Shown here piece by piece: positions 45,131 through 55,590 of a stretch of DNA of 64,000 nucleotides. The position numbers and the translations under genes were made by a program. The stretch is taken from positions 186,001 to 250,000 of the forward strand of contig MU008205.1 of assembly GCA_010909165.1 (NCBI GenBank). The letters run 5' to 3'. The notes beneath the pieces are model-generated. The model was not told where the DNA came from. It saw only the letters and a list, made by a program, of their open reading frames with translations, and ran no database searches. Each line of letters opens with the position of its first letter. Position 1 is the stretch's first letter. Origin of the DNA: Anthoceros angustus (taxonomy: Eukaryota > Streptophyta > Anthocerotopsida > Anthocerotales > Anthocerotaceae).

Positions 45131-47231
45131 ATGCGTGTCGGAGTACACGTCGTGCATCTGGCAAGTGGCGAAGAAGTATCCCTTCGGAGTCGTGCAATTT
45201 TCCCTCTTGCCAGCATCGCCAAGCTGCCAATCATGGTCGAGGCAGCTCTGCAGTTGCAGGAATCAGAGGTGAGCTTGAGACGCTGCTGCTTGGTGGGAAT
45301 GTGTGGTGGGCGCCTGGTGAGAATGAGGTGAACTAGCTAAGGCAGTGCTTGAGGTTAAGTCTGATGTATGGTCGACGGTACTCCACTGCAGAAAAGAAAT
45401 GGCTCCCTGAAACTAAACTCGGCAATCACCGTGAAAGAAGGAGACAAGTGCATTGGTAGTGGCCAACTGTGGAAGAGGCGAAGGTTTGCGTGCTATGCAG
45501 GCCCAGTTTCTGGTGGAGTTCCATGGGCTACCATCTCCAGCTAATACACTTTCGTGTTCTCCGTTGTGTGACTGCCAGTAATTCCAAAGTAAGTTTCGGA
45601 AAATGTTTGGAGCTCATGCAGACAATTTCTGACAACACAGCAGCCGACCTGGTTAGTGACATCCTGTCTCCCATTTTTCTAATAGGCGGACTCTTGTTCA
45701 AAGAAAATGTCTATAGGCAATGAAACTTGTGTGTAAAGTTGTGGCTGTTTGATTGCAGGTGCTGCAAAGAGTAACCCTCGCCAGAGTCCAGCAGCGTATT
45801 GTGAATCTTGGCTTGACTGCAACGGATATCAATCTTTCTCAACGGCAGGTGACGCATGTTCTGCTGTACTTCTGCTAAGCCACTCGCTCCTTTCCGACAT
45901 CATCGAAGCAGTCCTTCGCCCGTGATGCCAATAGCTCTTGTGCAATCCATTTTAACATGAATATTCTAATCAGTTTGCATTTTTGGACTACAGGCTTACC
46001 TCGTGGCTATGGGCAAGGCTCCTAGTATGAAGGGGATGTCATCCCGGCAGATAGCCAATATGTATGTTCCATAACAGACATTCTTGGCTGATCGTTGTCT
46101 GCTCTTGTCGGTAGACAAAGCCCCTTTCTTTTCACTTCTCATCCTATTCCCTGAAAGTAGTGGATGTTGCTGTCTTGTAGTCTTGACAAAGTCAAAGTCA
46201 ATCTGTTTAGCTTCTCCTCTTGACATGCTTTCTAGCCCAGGTGGAAAAGATTCACACCAGATGAACGCCTGCAAGTAGCACAAGAAACTGAGGCTGCAAA
46301 TAGAAATTTAAGCTTCCTTGAGTTCAATGGGATTGAGGTCTCTGCTGAGAAGTTACTGGAGGTACTGATTGACACTGCTGGTACTGATTGATTGATCTGA
46401 TTGACACTCCTGGCACTGGGTGGCCACATGGTGGCAGTGAATATCTTAGTTGTCTCACACATGGGGACGTCTGCAGCTGGAGAAAAGCTCCCGCAATTGG
46501 AGAGACAATCTAGCAGTTGCTGCAGCTGTGGACAACAGCGGCTCTCCTGCCGACATAGCACACTTACTGTCGATGCTGGCACGTGGAGAAATTCTTTCGC
46601 AGGCCTGGACGAGCCACTGCCTATCTATTCTTGCCAAACAGGTTTGCATCTCAGAAACACAAGCTACTCTAACATGTGCTGTTCCCATCTGACCTTCACC
46701 CATCACGTGCATTCAACTTAAGCTGCTTGCTCCTACTCATGGCTCTGACGAACAGAAATGTGGCCAACGACGTCTCCCTTGCTACCTTCCTGAAGCCACC
46801 CCAATCTACCACAAGACCGGGAGGTAATGTTTTTATCCCAACTTTTTTTTCACCCTCCCTGTGAGAAACTGTCCATTGCTCCAACAATCGGCAGTGTTTT
46901 GGTAATCAGCGTTGCAGGGGTTGCACATGATGCCGGCATTATTCAAGTCGGAGGTGGACGTGATCATGTCGTTGTCTCGGCCTTTGTGGATGGCATCCAG
47001 CGGGTACGGCCAGCGTCCTTCTTTCCAGCTGTTTGGCGTCTTTGTGTTGTGGACCCCTTAGACGCCACGCTGTTGTCATATTTGTGAATGTTTGCTGGAA
47101 CTGACCTGCTGGTTCTCCCTCTGGGTACTGTGCAGCATCACGAGCGGGAAGCTGAGGCTGTTATTGCGCGAATCGGCCGTCTGATATATAAAGCATACTC
47201 AACCCAAGAAATGCGCCCGAGAGCTGTCTAA
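45131..47231 (+). CDS. Class A beta-lactamase-like serine hydrolase (10 exons, 5' end uncertain)
   Basis: Exons: 45131(ATG within exon 45127)-45268, 45392-45483, 45579-45651, 45759-45848, 45994-46061, 46241-46361, 46477-46641, 46756-46823, 46910-47003, 47136-47231. They join in phase to 334 codons ending AV-stop. Penicillin-recognising motifs are in order: S28-x-x-K31 (FPLASIAKLPIMVEAA), S94-D-N96 (TISDNTAADL) and K269-T-G-S (IYHKTGS), followed by HDAGII. The SDN to KTG gap (~175 residues) is about 70 longer than in classical enzymes, and the ExxLN omega-loop glutamate needed for fast beta-lactam deacylation is not seen. It may therefore be an esterase, a transpeptidase-like enzyme or a binding protein. 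The family is bacterial, so its presence with nine introns in a plant suggests old transfer. The true N-terminus may include an unfound upstream exon. Confidence 0.75.
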
Positions 47232-47404
47232 AGTAGAGTTTGCCGTTCGTCTTCGCAGGATTCGCGTACCAATTCTTGCCCACGTATGTGGCTCATTTTT
47301 TTTGGTCAACTGTAAATTCTGTAAGAATGGGCAGTACCCAAATGGAGTAACAGTATTCCCTCTGCAGTCCACTTGCCAAACTACTGCAGCTCCCTCCGAA
47401 GTCC

Positions 47405-49030
47405 ATGGCGGTCGTGGGATCTCTGCCTATGCCTGTGGCGACCGGCGAGTCTTCTTGTGAGGATCGAGCACTGAAGCCTCTTTGCTGCCCTCCCAGTGAG
47501 TCTCCTTGTGAGGATCGAGCACCGAAGCCTCTTTGTTGCCCTCCCAGTGAGTCTCCTTGTGAAGATCGAGCACCGAAGCCTCTTTGTTGCCCTCCCAGTG
47601 AGTCTCCTTGTGAGAATCGAGCACCGAAGCCTCTTTGTTGCCCTCCCAATGGGGGAAGACAAGCGATGGCTATGGCCAAGGCAATTGCACAGACGAAATG
47701 GGAGGGTGAGCCCTGGGAAAAGCTGGAGTTGATGCACAAGGAGATTCTCCTTGGTGCAAAGCCAGGACATGTGCTTCTGAGGATGCAGGCGAGGGGTATC
47801 TCGCATATCGATATAGACCTCATCCGCTTCAACCACTTCAACAAGAATGTTCCCCAAGTTGTCCATGGCGTTGAGGGCCTGGGCGTCATAGAAGTGGTGT
47901 GCGAATTCTCGGGGCCCACATGTGCAACTCTGCAGCACAGTGTTGTTACGCATCTTTACCCGTTTTGACTGTTGGGTGTTGTCATCAGGTGGGAGATGGC
48001 GTGACTGGCTTCACAGTGGGCCAGAGAGTATGCCCTTTTCAGCTTCGCAGGTTCCAGGCCACAGGCCAAGGCACATGGCAGCAGTATCTGGAGGTGCCTG
48101 CAACCGAAGCCTTTCCCGTTCCAGATCACATCACCGACGAGGTTGCAGCCCAGATCTTCGGAACTCCCTTCACGGTGGTCTCCCTCTTCGAGCAGCTGCA
48201 GATTCCCAAGGGCGAGTTTCTGATCCAAGCCGCTACCAACACTGTAGCCGGCAGGTACGTGCTTCTCTCTTTCCAGGAAACGCTGAGTGCAGCTTCACGT
48301 GGTAAGGGGGTGGCGGTGGGTTGGTTTAGGATGGTGATCCAGTTAGCCAAACACCTCGGCATCAAGACCATCAGTATCATCAGAGGACTTCGAGGCGGCG
48401 TGAAGGAGGAACTGCAGGAGCTGGGAGCAGATGAAATCATCACAATTGCAGACGGTACTCGTCGGTGAACGTTACCGACTCGAACCGTTATCGTTCCATC
48501 CAAGCCTCTCAGCTGAGGTCCTTCGATGACTGTGCAGACATACCGGAACGAGTGAGGCAAATCACCGGCGGCAAGCTTGCTTATGCTGCTGTAGATGGAA
48601 TGGGAGGAAAACTCACACAGGTTTGGTTCATAAAATGTATCCACAGCTGGCCAGTATCAGGTTTCAGCAACGTTAACCTACGTTGTACCAACTTCAATTT
48701 TTCATGGCTTGGTGGGACTGTGGCCAGCAGCGAGTGGCAGCTGCCGTGAGAGATGGGGGACAGCATTTCGTGTACGGGCTTCACTCTGGAATCGACTTCG
48801 AAGTGCCGGAGTCTGAGCTGGCAAGGCATGTCAACGTCCAAGCCTTGTCGCTGGCCAGCCACTTGAAGACGCCTGGAGACTGCAATCGGCTTGGCAACAT
48901 CGTACTGGACTTGTCGAAAAGTGGGGCTCTCAAGCTTTCTGGGGAGAAAACCTTTGGACTGGAAGCCTTTCAGGAAGCTATCAAAGAGTCAATGATAGCT
49001 AAAGAAAGCAAAGTTTTGATCGTTGGCTGA
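47405..49030 (+). CDS. Zinc-free MDR oxidoreductase, quinone/enoyl-CoA reductase-like (5 exons)
   Basis: Exons: 47405-47896 (or from ATG 47666), 47989-48254, 48330-48454, 48538-48620 and 48731-49030, all phase-consistent. From Met at 47666 the protein has 334 residues, the usual family size; the upstream ATG adds 87 residues made mostly of Cys/Pro-rich repeats. Visible features are KWEGEPWEKLELMHKEILLG, KPGHVLLRMQARGISHIDID, GVTGFTVGQRVCPF, GTWQQYLEVPATEAFPVPDH, and the Rossmann half FLIQAATNTVAGR...VIQLAKHLGIKTISIIRG, ELGADEIIT. The nucleotide-binding glycine motif reads AATNTVAGR where AxxGGVG or AANSAVG is usual. Catalytic zinc ligands are absent. Members reduce enoyl thioesters (mitochondrial FAS II) or quinones with NADPH; which of these applies here is open. 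Confidence 0.8.
47448..47651 (+). repeat. 51-bp tandem repeat, 4 copies, in exon 1 of the MDR gene
   Basis: The unit 'gagcaccgaagcctctttg...gagtctccttgtgag' recurs four times with few changes, encoding SPCEDRAPKPLCCPPSE-like 17-residue units with three Cys each. Since 51 is divisible by three, all frames stay open, which explains the long antisense ORF here. Confidence 0.85.
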
Positions 49031-49334
49031 AACCTTGATGTGCTCATCCAGTTCCCAGGGTGGTTCCTCCAGGTACACACGGAAATTCTGTTACAGTAGC
49101 TGAAGTTAACTTGTGCAGTGCGGATGCTGGTGTTCATTCCTCCTCCGCCGCCGGCACTAACACTGTGTGCATCACGAAAGTCTCATCACAAAAGAATACA
49201 TCAAGAATTTCCAATTTCGAGAGGCAACATGACTAGAGGCTCACCTGTCTTATAACGGTATCCGGATAAAGGAATGATGCGCGTTTCCAATTTGGGCCCA
49301 CCTCGACCTGTGCTTCCCGATCTGGAATCGGTTG
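49031..49334. other. 3' flank of the MDR gene
   Basis: This stretch probably contains the 3' UTR. No other gene is visible before the minisatellite. Confidence 0.4.
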
Positions 49335-49500
49335 GTCCCCGACTTCCTCTCGACTCCCGACTCCCGACTCCCGACTTTCGCTCGACTCCCGACTCCCGAC
49401 TCCCGACTCCGGACTCCCGACTCTCTGCCGACTCCCGACTCCCGACTCCCTCTCGACTCCCGACTCCCGACTCCCGACTCCCGACTCCCGACTTCCCAAT
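49335..49500 (+). repeat. 7-bp minisatellite (ACTCCCG)n
   Basis: About 20 copies of actcccg, with interruptions (tttcgctcg, ctctctgccg, cctctcg), fill 165 bp. The ORFs in several frames across it (Ser/Arg/Pro/Asp-rich) result from the repeat. Confidence 0.9.
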
Positions 49501-49935
49501 TCTCTGCGCTAAAATATTCCGATGACCCTCGTACGGTATACCAAACCAACCACACCCGGTCCCCCAGGTCATCCATCCGGGCCAGTCGCCTTAGTTTTGA
49601 AATGTGGTCTTACTTCAACCCATAAAAACATAACATATTATATTAAATATCTCTTTATTTGTAATTTATTGCCTATATAAAATCAATTGACCTCCCTATG
49701 ATATAGGATAGTCACAATAGGCGAATGTGGAGACTTTATAAAACGAATGAGATGGGAAATCCCATCTACTTGAGACGAAAAGGGACAACCCACGACGGGG
49801 CACCAGGCTAGGGGGGCGTGCCCCCGCACTAATCTACCTTATAACCCCCACCCGCCCCCAAGATGTCGCCGTCCGAGATAGGGAAGGGCCTATCACTAAT
49901 CGGTGCTTTGCAGATGTCGCATCTCCAGCTCGTGA
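49501..49935. other. No recognisable gene
   Basis: A short AT-rich patch (49620-49700) is followed by 'ggagactttataaaacgaatgagatgggaa', which resembles sequence at 24728-24760, so part of a dispersed repeat is likely. Confidence 0.35.
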
Positions 49936-50600
49936 TCATCCTAAAGATGCGGCCCGCGCCTTCTGATGGCGGAAACCCGTTGCAATATGCCGACCTTTGG
50001 AAAGGGGGAGGCCAACCCCACCCCTATCGTTGTGGTAGGCCCTTCTGTGCACTCCTTGAAAAGCGAGAAAAACCTTACCCAAGGCCCCATAGGTTTCAAT
50101 GGCAAGGGGATGAAATGTGACCTTCTTTGCATGGGCTGTTCTGTAAATTTTCTTAGGTTGCGCTCCTTCCGCACCAACTGGAGGGTTTGTTGACATAATT
50201 CGCGCAATGAATCTCCGGGTTGGTCGGTGACAACCACGTCCGCAACCGAAACCTCGTTCCCCCGCATCAAGAAAAGGTCAGCCCTGGTAGAGACGCCATT
50301 GAGCAGAGTATATTGCCGCTCCTTGAAAGGGAAGAAACCGCTCTCCTTGGCCATCGAGTACATGACGTCTTGAACGACGTCGTATGTAGCAATACATTGT
50401 CCACCCATTGGACAACCCGCTAAGCGGGCCCCAGGGTCATCGATGGAGGCTCCACAGCAGCACGTCGGAAGAGAACATGCTAGTGGTTGGACCAGACCCA
50501 GGCGAAACCCATCGCGGTAGAAAAAGAAGCTGGTGCGATTCGGAATGCATGGATGCGAGGGCGGGCCAGGATCCATGAACCTGCACCCTTCCCTGAGCAA
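49936..50600 (-). pseudogene. C-terminal fragment of a non-LTR-type retroelement protein
   Basis: The 219-codon frame contains CCCGASIDDPGARLAGCPMG, then ATYDVVQDVMYSMAKESGFF, then STRADLFLMRGNEVSVADVV and VTDQPGDSL. The C-x-C...D-P-G-x-R/H...C-P pattern, followed by a 'hD-V-D' helix and an ADVVVTDP-like strand, resembles the C-terminal end of RT-containing proteins common in algal and lower-plant genomes. No RT domain is attached. The assignment is by pattern memory only. Confidence 0.4.
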
Positions 50601-50743
50601 GATCGCAAAAACTTAATGAGATCCTGGATGTGGGCCAGATTTATGGAATTTGTACCTATTTGTGTTTATTTAGTAATCAGTTTGCCACCTCCTCATGCAA
50701 ACCGTAACCTATAAATCAGGGATGGTTGTTCTTCTACACTAAA

Positions 50744-51300
50744 CATGGCCGAAGAGGTTCGAGCTCTAGCGGGACAAGGAATAGAAGAATTCAGAAGAAG
50801 ACCCTGCAGCACCTGCCCATAATGCTTCTCCTGGAGAGAAGCCTGCAACCACCGAAACCCATCTGCGAAAACAAAGAAAAAAAAGGCATGGCCTCCCTGG
50901 CTAGAGGGGTTAAGAGGTCCCTAGCCGACCTTAGGGACACTTGGACGGGAAAGCACCCCTCCTCAACTCCTGCAACCAAATTCTTCAAAATGTTGCTATA
51001 TTGGATAAGGAAGCGAGAGGCCAAAACTGGGCCGAGATGGCCCAGCTTCCTAGAAAAGCTGCTGGCGCCGAGGCCTCCATGCATGGCCAAAAGACTTGCG
51101 CCCCCAAAAGCGATAGGGAGGGACGCCTGTCACCGCGCCAAGTCCCCGGCCGCACATTCGAAGGAACCTGGGCCGATAATGTCTCCTAGAGACTGCATAA
51201 CCTGCTTGTCGAAATTTCCAAGTTGAGAAAGAAAAACTGGAGGGGGGGGACAATGCAAATGAGGTACCCATGGCGGCGCACGAAGCAAGAAGAGAGAATG
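50744..51300 (+). pseudogene. Degenerate gag-like ORF
   Basis: Two overlapping plus frames share a basic Lys/Arg/Pro-rich product (GMASLARGVKRSLADLRDTW in one frame; LSKFPS then KEKLEGG-like sequence after a shift). The composition suggests a retroelement gag linker, and it lies among other retroelement debris. No diagnostic domain is present. Confidence 0.3.
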
Positions 51301-51409
51301 CCAAAGGCCACTTGCGAGTCGCCTAACCTAGAGAGGTCGTCGATATGCGCAAGATCCTAATGTAAGATATCCAATGAAGGATATCGGCAATGAAGGATAT
51401 CGTAAGCGC

Positions 51410-51530
51410 AAGATCTTAATGTAAGCGCTTTAGATTAATTAATACTAATTACTTAAAGACAAGTCATTAGATTAATTAATGCTAATCAAACACTAAACCC
51501 AAGTGCAGAGAGTAGTGTCACACGGTATGA
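51410..51530 (-). repeat. LTR-like fragment, inverted orientation
   Basis: This is the reverse complement of about 53026-53145. It ends (as the LTR start) at tgtgtcacacggtatgaca. The 37486 sequence is a more distant relative. Confidence 0.75.
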
Positions 51531-51559
51531 CATCCCTTAAGTTCCCCATATTTGCGGGC

Positions 51560-52830
51560 TTTGATTTCAAGCCCACGATGTTCCATCTACAGGTCATAAA
51601 TCTTACTACTACCACTCTCAATCGGCTCTATTTTTGGCCTCAGCTCAATCAGGACGTCCGAGATTATGTCCTCCTTTGCAACTTATGCCAATGCAACAAA
51701 GCTTGTCACCAACGCCTTGCCGGCCTGCTCCAACCCTTGCCTGTCCCTTTACTGCCCTGGGAGCAAGTCACACTTGACTTCATAACCGGATTGCCTCGCA
51801 ATGCTACTGGCTTTGATGCGTTGCTGGTCTTCACGAATAAGCTTACTCATCAAGTGCTCCTTGCCTCCACTCGAGACATGCTCTCCGAACAAACCGACTT
51901 ATTGGAAAGTGGTTTATCGTGCCCATGGCCTCCCTCGCTCTCTTGTGAGCGATCATGATTCAGTTTACGCCCCGCCTCGCAAGCGGTTCATCGTGTCTTG
52001 GCACCAAGCTCGTATGTTCAGCCTTTTATCCTCGACGGATGGTGCTACTGAGCGAGCTAATCAAGTTTTAGAGGATATACTCCGTGCTTATGGTGCACCA
52101 AACTCGGTGGCTGGACTTTCTCCACCTCGTTGAGTTTGCCTACAACAATGCCCCTAACGCCTCAACCCGAGTTACTCCATTCTTGTTCAACAAAGGTTTT
52201 CACCCCGCACTTTCGCTTCCTTGCCTTCCGCTGCTTGTGTCCCTGCTTGTCGATTTTCTCACCCAACGTGTCCAAATCGCAGTAGGCTCGCTTGCCCATG
52301 GAACCCAAAACCGCCAAGCCCAATCGCCAATCATCGTCGTCGTCCTCAAGAATTTGCTACGACTACATTAATATGGCCTAGAATCAATGAGTTTAAGGGG
52401 AACTTGAAGGGTGAGCAAGAGAGACGGCATGTGGCTTGATGCCCGGAGGACGTATTGAGATAGTCNGTGGTTTATCGTGCCCATGGCCTCCTCGCTCTCT
52501 TGTGAGCGATCATGATTCAGTTTCGTCCGCCCGGCAAGCGGTTCATCGTGGTCTTGGCACCAAGCTCAGTATGTCTCGCCTTTTATCCTCGACGGATGGT
52601 GCTACTCGAGCTAATCAAGTTTTAGAGGATATACTCCGTGCTTATGCGGTGTGCACCAAACTCGGTGGCTGGACTTTCTCCACCTCGTTGAGTTTGCCTA
52701 CAACAATGCCCCTAACGCCTCAACCCGAGTTACTCCATTCTTGTTCAACAAAGGTTTTCACCCTCGCACGTTGCTTTCTGCTTCCTTGCCTTCTGCTGCT
52801 TGTGTCCCTGCTGCTTGTCGATTTTCTCAT
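51560..52830 (+). pseudogene. Ty3/gypsy integrase fragments, locally duplicated at an N
   Basis: The first frame (51503-51958) has the zinc-binding end (LNRLYFWPQLNQDVRDYVLL, CNLCQCNK), then the core start PWEQVTLDFITGLPRNATGF with the first catalytic Asp. The later core (RAHGLPRSLVSDHDSV, LLSSTDGATERANQVLEDIL, FAYNNAPNASTRVTPFLFNK) appears twice, at about 51905-52230 and again at 52465-52800 right after the single N. This is a different element from the one at 12 kb. Confidence 0.75.
52465..52465. other. Single N, probable contig join
   Basis: The only ambiguous base in the window. The 340 bp to its right repeat the block starting at 51908, which suggests two overlapping reads or contigs were placed end to end instead of being merged. 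Confidence 0.6.
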
Positions 52831-53025
52831 GGCCACGCATTGCAGGCGTTCTCGCATGTTGAAGTGTCCCTTGCATTTAAGAACTTGGAATCCTGCACTA
52901 GGCTTGCGCAGAATCAAATAGCTCCAGCTGGCCGCCAGACGATGCGCGGATTGCTGCGACATCCTCATGAGGCACGTAGAGCACGCTGCCCACAAACACT
53001 CCGTACCCCATATCGAAAAGGGATG

Positions 53026-53160
53026 TCATACCGTGTGACACTACTCTATGCACTTGGGTTTAGTGTTTGATTAGCATTAATTAATCTAATGACTTGTCTT
53101 TAAGTGATTAGTATAATTTAATCTAAAGCGCTTACATTAATTAAGTATTGATTAGTGTTA
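53026..53160 (+). repeat. LTR-like fragment, direct orientation
   Basis: It starts TGTCATACCGTGTGACAC and is an inverted partner of 51410-51530 and a direct relative of 37486-37630. It follows the integrase fragments, where a 3' LTR would be expected. Only about 135 bp is recognisable. Confidence 0.65.
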
Positions 53161-54759
53161 ATGAAACATGGTTAGCAATAGCTGACGGGATGGCTTTCAA
53201 GGTCACTAAGCATAGGGCAATGCATGCAAGCCACCTCTTCATCCCACTTGGGCTTTGGGATTGCTCCTATCTATAGCAATCCTTGCGATCTTCCTTTGAT
53301 GTCCTTTCATAGATGGATGACCCAATCTATTCTCTTTCTTTAATAAAACCAATTATTTTTCTCCCATGCGGTTTGCATTCACATCCAATGTAGGATATCG
53401 TATGCTATGGCTCTCGAGGCGTGTCCATCTCCTCCACATATATATACAATGCACGCTTTCCCATGTGCACTTTGCACTCATATCCAACGAGAAGATGCCA
53501 AAATCGCATATATACATATGTATGTAGATTCCCGCCGCAACATGCTATTGGAAAGCTGTTGGTGTCCACTAGAATCTTACGAGGAAGTCGGACTCGTTCG
53601 GAAGAAAAGCGACGGAAGAGTAGACTTCCAAACCGAAATAATTCTTTACAAGAAAGATTGGTACAGCTCTAAGTGTTATATGTGCATACAAATGTGTAAA
53701 AGTTGTGGTTGGTTCATTGATTAGGAGTTTAATATGTATATAGGCGTGTCTCTTATGTCCGCCTAGTATATCGATACTATGGGTACCGTGAAAACATTGT
53801 CATGGAGGAATAGAATTACAATAGCCAAGTTAAAAAATTATTAAGGAGGAGTAGAATTATAATAGTGAGCTTAGTTACAATATTGGTATTATGGGTACCA
53901 TGAAAGATGTTGTCATGGAGAAATAGAATTATAATAGCTAGCTTGGTTACAAGTCATATGTAGTTCGTGGTATACCTAGACTACTAAGGTGTGTACTCAA
54001 TTACGTATAATTAACTCTTGGTGCGGATATATCAAGTATTTTACTATGACTTGCAAAAATGAAGTGCATGAGGCATATTGAGGATCCAGCCCACGTCAAG
54101 ATATAGTGAGATGTGCATAATCTTTGAGGTTAGGGTCAATGTGTGAGGTTATCGAGACTAAGTTCATGTTTTTTGAGAATATGTGTAGTCTAAAGGCTAT
54201 ATATGTATACTCCCATTCGATAATTAGTAGAGTCAACAATGACCTCTAAAGTAGGAGCACTACGGAGAAGATCGGCATGATATGTGAGTAGAGAAGCACA
54301 AAGATTGGCATCACGAGTGAGTAGAAAAGTGCGCATCCGATTGGCATCGGTGTGTGTAGAGAAGTGCATAAAGATAAATTAAGCATATTGTATCATAATG
54401 AAACTAACAAGTTTACTAGTCCACATATGTATACGACTTGCACTAATCTCTCGGTGATGATTGTTGCATCTAGCGATGTGGTGATCGAACATGCATCTTC
54501 ATCATGATCGAACATGCATCTTCACATAAAACAGGCTGCACATAAGTGCAGACTGTCGGTGGTGTTGGCGATCTTTTTGTGTGGATCGTGCGCAGGTCTT
54601 GGATGGCATCCCTACGAGCCCAAGCATATTACGGACAGCCCAAAGATCTGGGGAGAAGGGATAGGGCCACCCACACCACTTGCCGATGAAGTGACCGCCT
54701 TGAAGCCAGCAACTTCAAGGATTTATTGGATACACCTTCTCCCAACCTACCACTAGAGG
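53161..54759. other. AT-rich intergenic region with small tandem repeats
   Basis: Sequence at 53180-53260 matches 57060-57140 (shared 'ggcaatgcatgcaagccacc'), so both are copies of one dispersed repeat. A ~125-bp unit (atgggtacc(g/a)tgaaa ... tagaattata) is present twice at 53778-53950, and a shorter 'gattggcatc' array lies at 54260-54370. The 105-codon ORF at 53407-53724 has seven Cys but no family I know. Confidence 0.4.
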
Positions 54760-55590
54760 AGCCGTTGCATAATGTGGTTGTGGATTCCTGCTCCACTCAC
54801 GTAGATATATCCACCGACGGCTCTATATCTATCCATCTCGATCATGATTGCGGTGAACTTGGAATTCATCCCAAGATTGATGCACACTAAAGCCTTCTAT
54901 TTTACTAAATGTCACTGGAATTCTCGACCGATGGATATGTTTTGTCTTGTAGGTGGCAAGTTCCATTCCAACGACCACCTTTTCTTCTGGTGTGTTCACA
55001 GCCGTCATCCAAGCGCCTTCAAATGCTACAGGCGTCCGCAGTGAATTCTTGGTAGGTTTTCGTAAACTCCTCACTCAAAATAAGATCGATATCATAGGCC
55101 CCTTGTTTCATTTTTGGTACATTGGAATTGCAGATTGCTTCTTCTGAGGACCAGGTATCAGATGGTATTAGTTTTGCTTTCCTTGGGATTATCCAATTCC
55201 TTGTAACCAGCTATTCACACCTAAGTTCCAAAGACAAGTAATGAAGAAGTTATAGTGGCGTGGTTTGATACCACATCCTCTTCTCACAAGTATGCCATCA
55301 AATGGGACAGTCATTCTATAGTGTAAGATTCATATTCTTTACACCAAGTAATTGAATATTATTATTTGTTAAAAGTAATTTTGTTAATAATTAAAGTTGT
55401 GTCATGTTGCATTTATTACGGATGGCTAGTAGATGATATGGTAATTCGCTCCATCTTATATAGTGAAACACAAACATATCCTACTAAACCTAGAAGTATC
55501 TATGGTTCCATTCAAGATGATTCAAACACGGAGAAGAATGGAGTTGATTGGAATAAGGCTCCATTTTATACGAACTTTAGTTCTATATCA
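54760..55590 (+). pseudogene. GH16 glycosidase-like copy 1, degenerate
   Basis: Fragments align with the better copy downstream. DGSISIHLDHDCG matches its LWIDFDASCGSRF. TTFSSGVFTAVIQAPSNATG matches its HRFTSGTFSSNMKCAAGNTT. After a lost intron boundary, GWLVDDMVIRS matches QWLVDDTIIRT. The expected acceptor tttttacag is tttattacg here (about 55411), so splicing would fail. The catalytic E-x-D-x-E segment is missing. The C-terminal part (NGVDWNKAPFYTNFSSISI) is the end of the domain. Confidence 0.6.

Noticed and set aside
47293-47953. Antisense ORFs of 190-208 codons opposite the MDR gene exon 1
   Set aside because: They are shadows produced by the 51-bp repeat, which has no stops in any frame; the plus strand continues into a recognisable enzyme.
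49201-49625. Several long ORFs on both strands across the 49.3-kb region
   Set aside because: They are translations of the (ACTCCCG)n minisatellite; three frames on each strand are open for the same reason.
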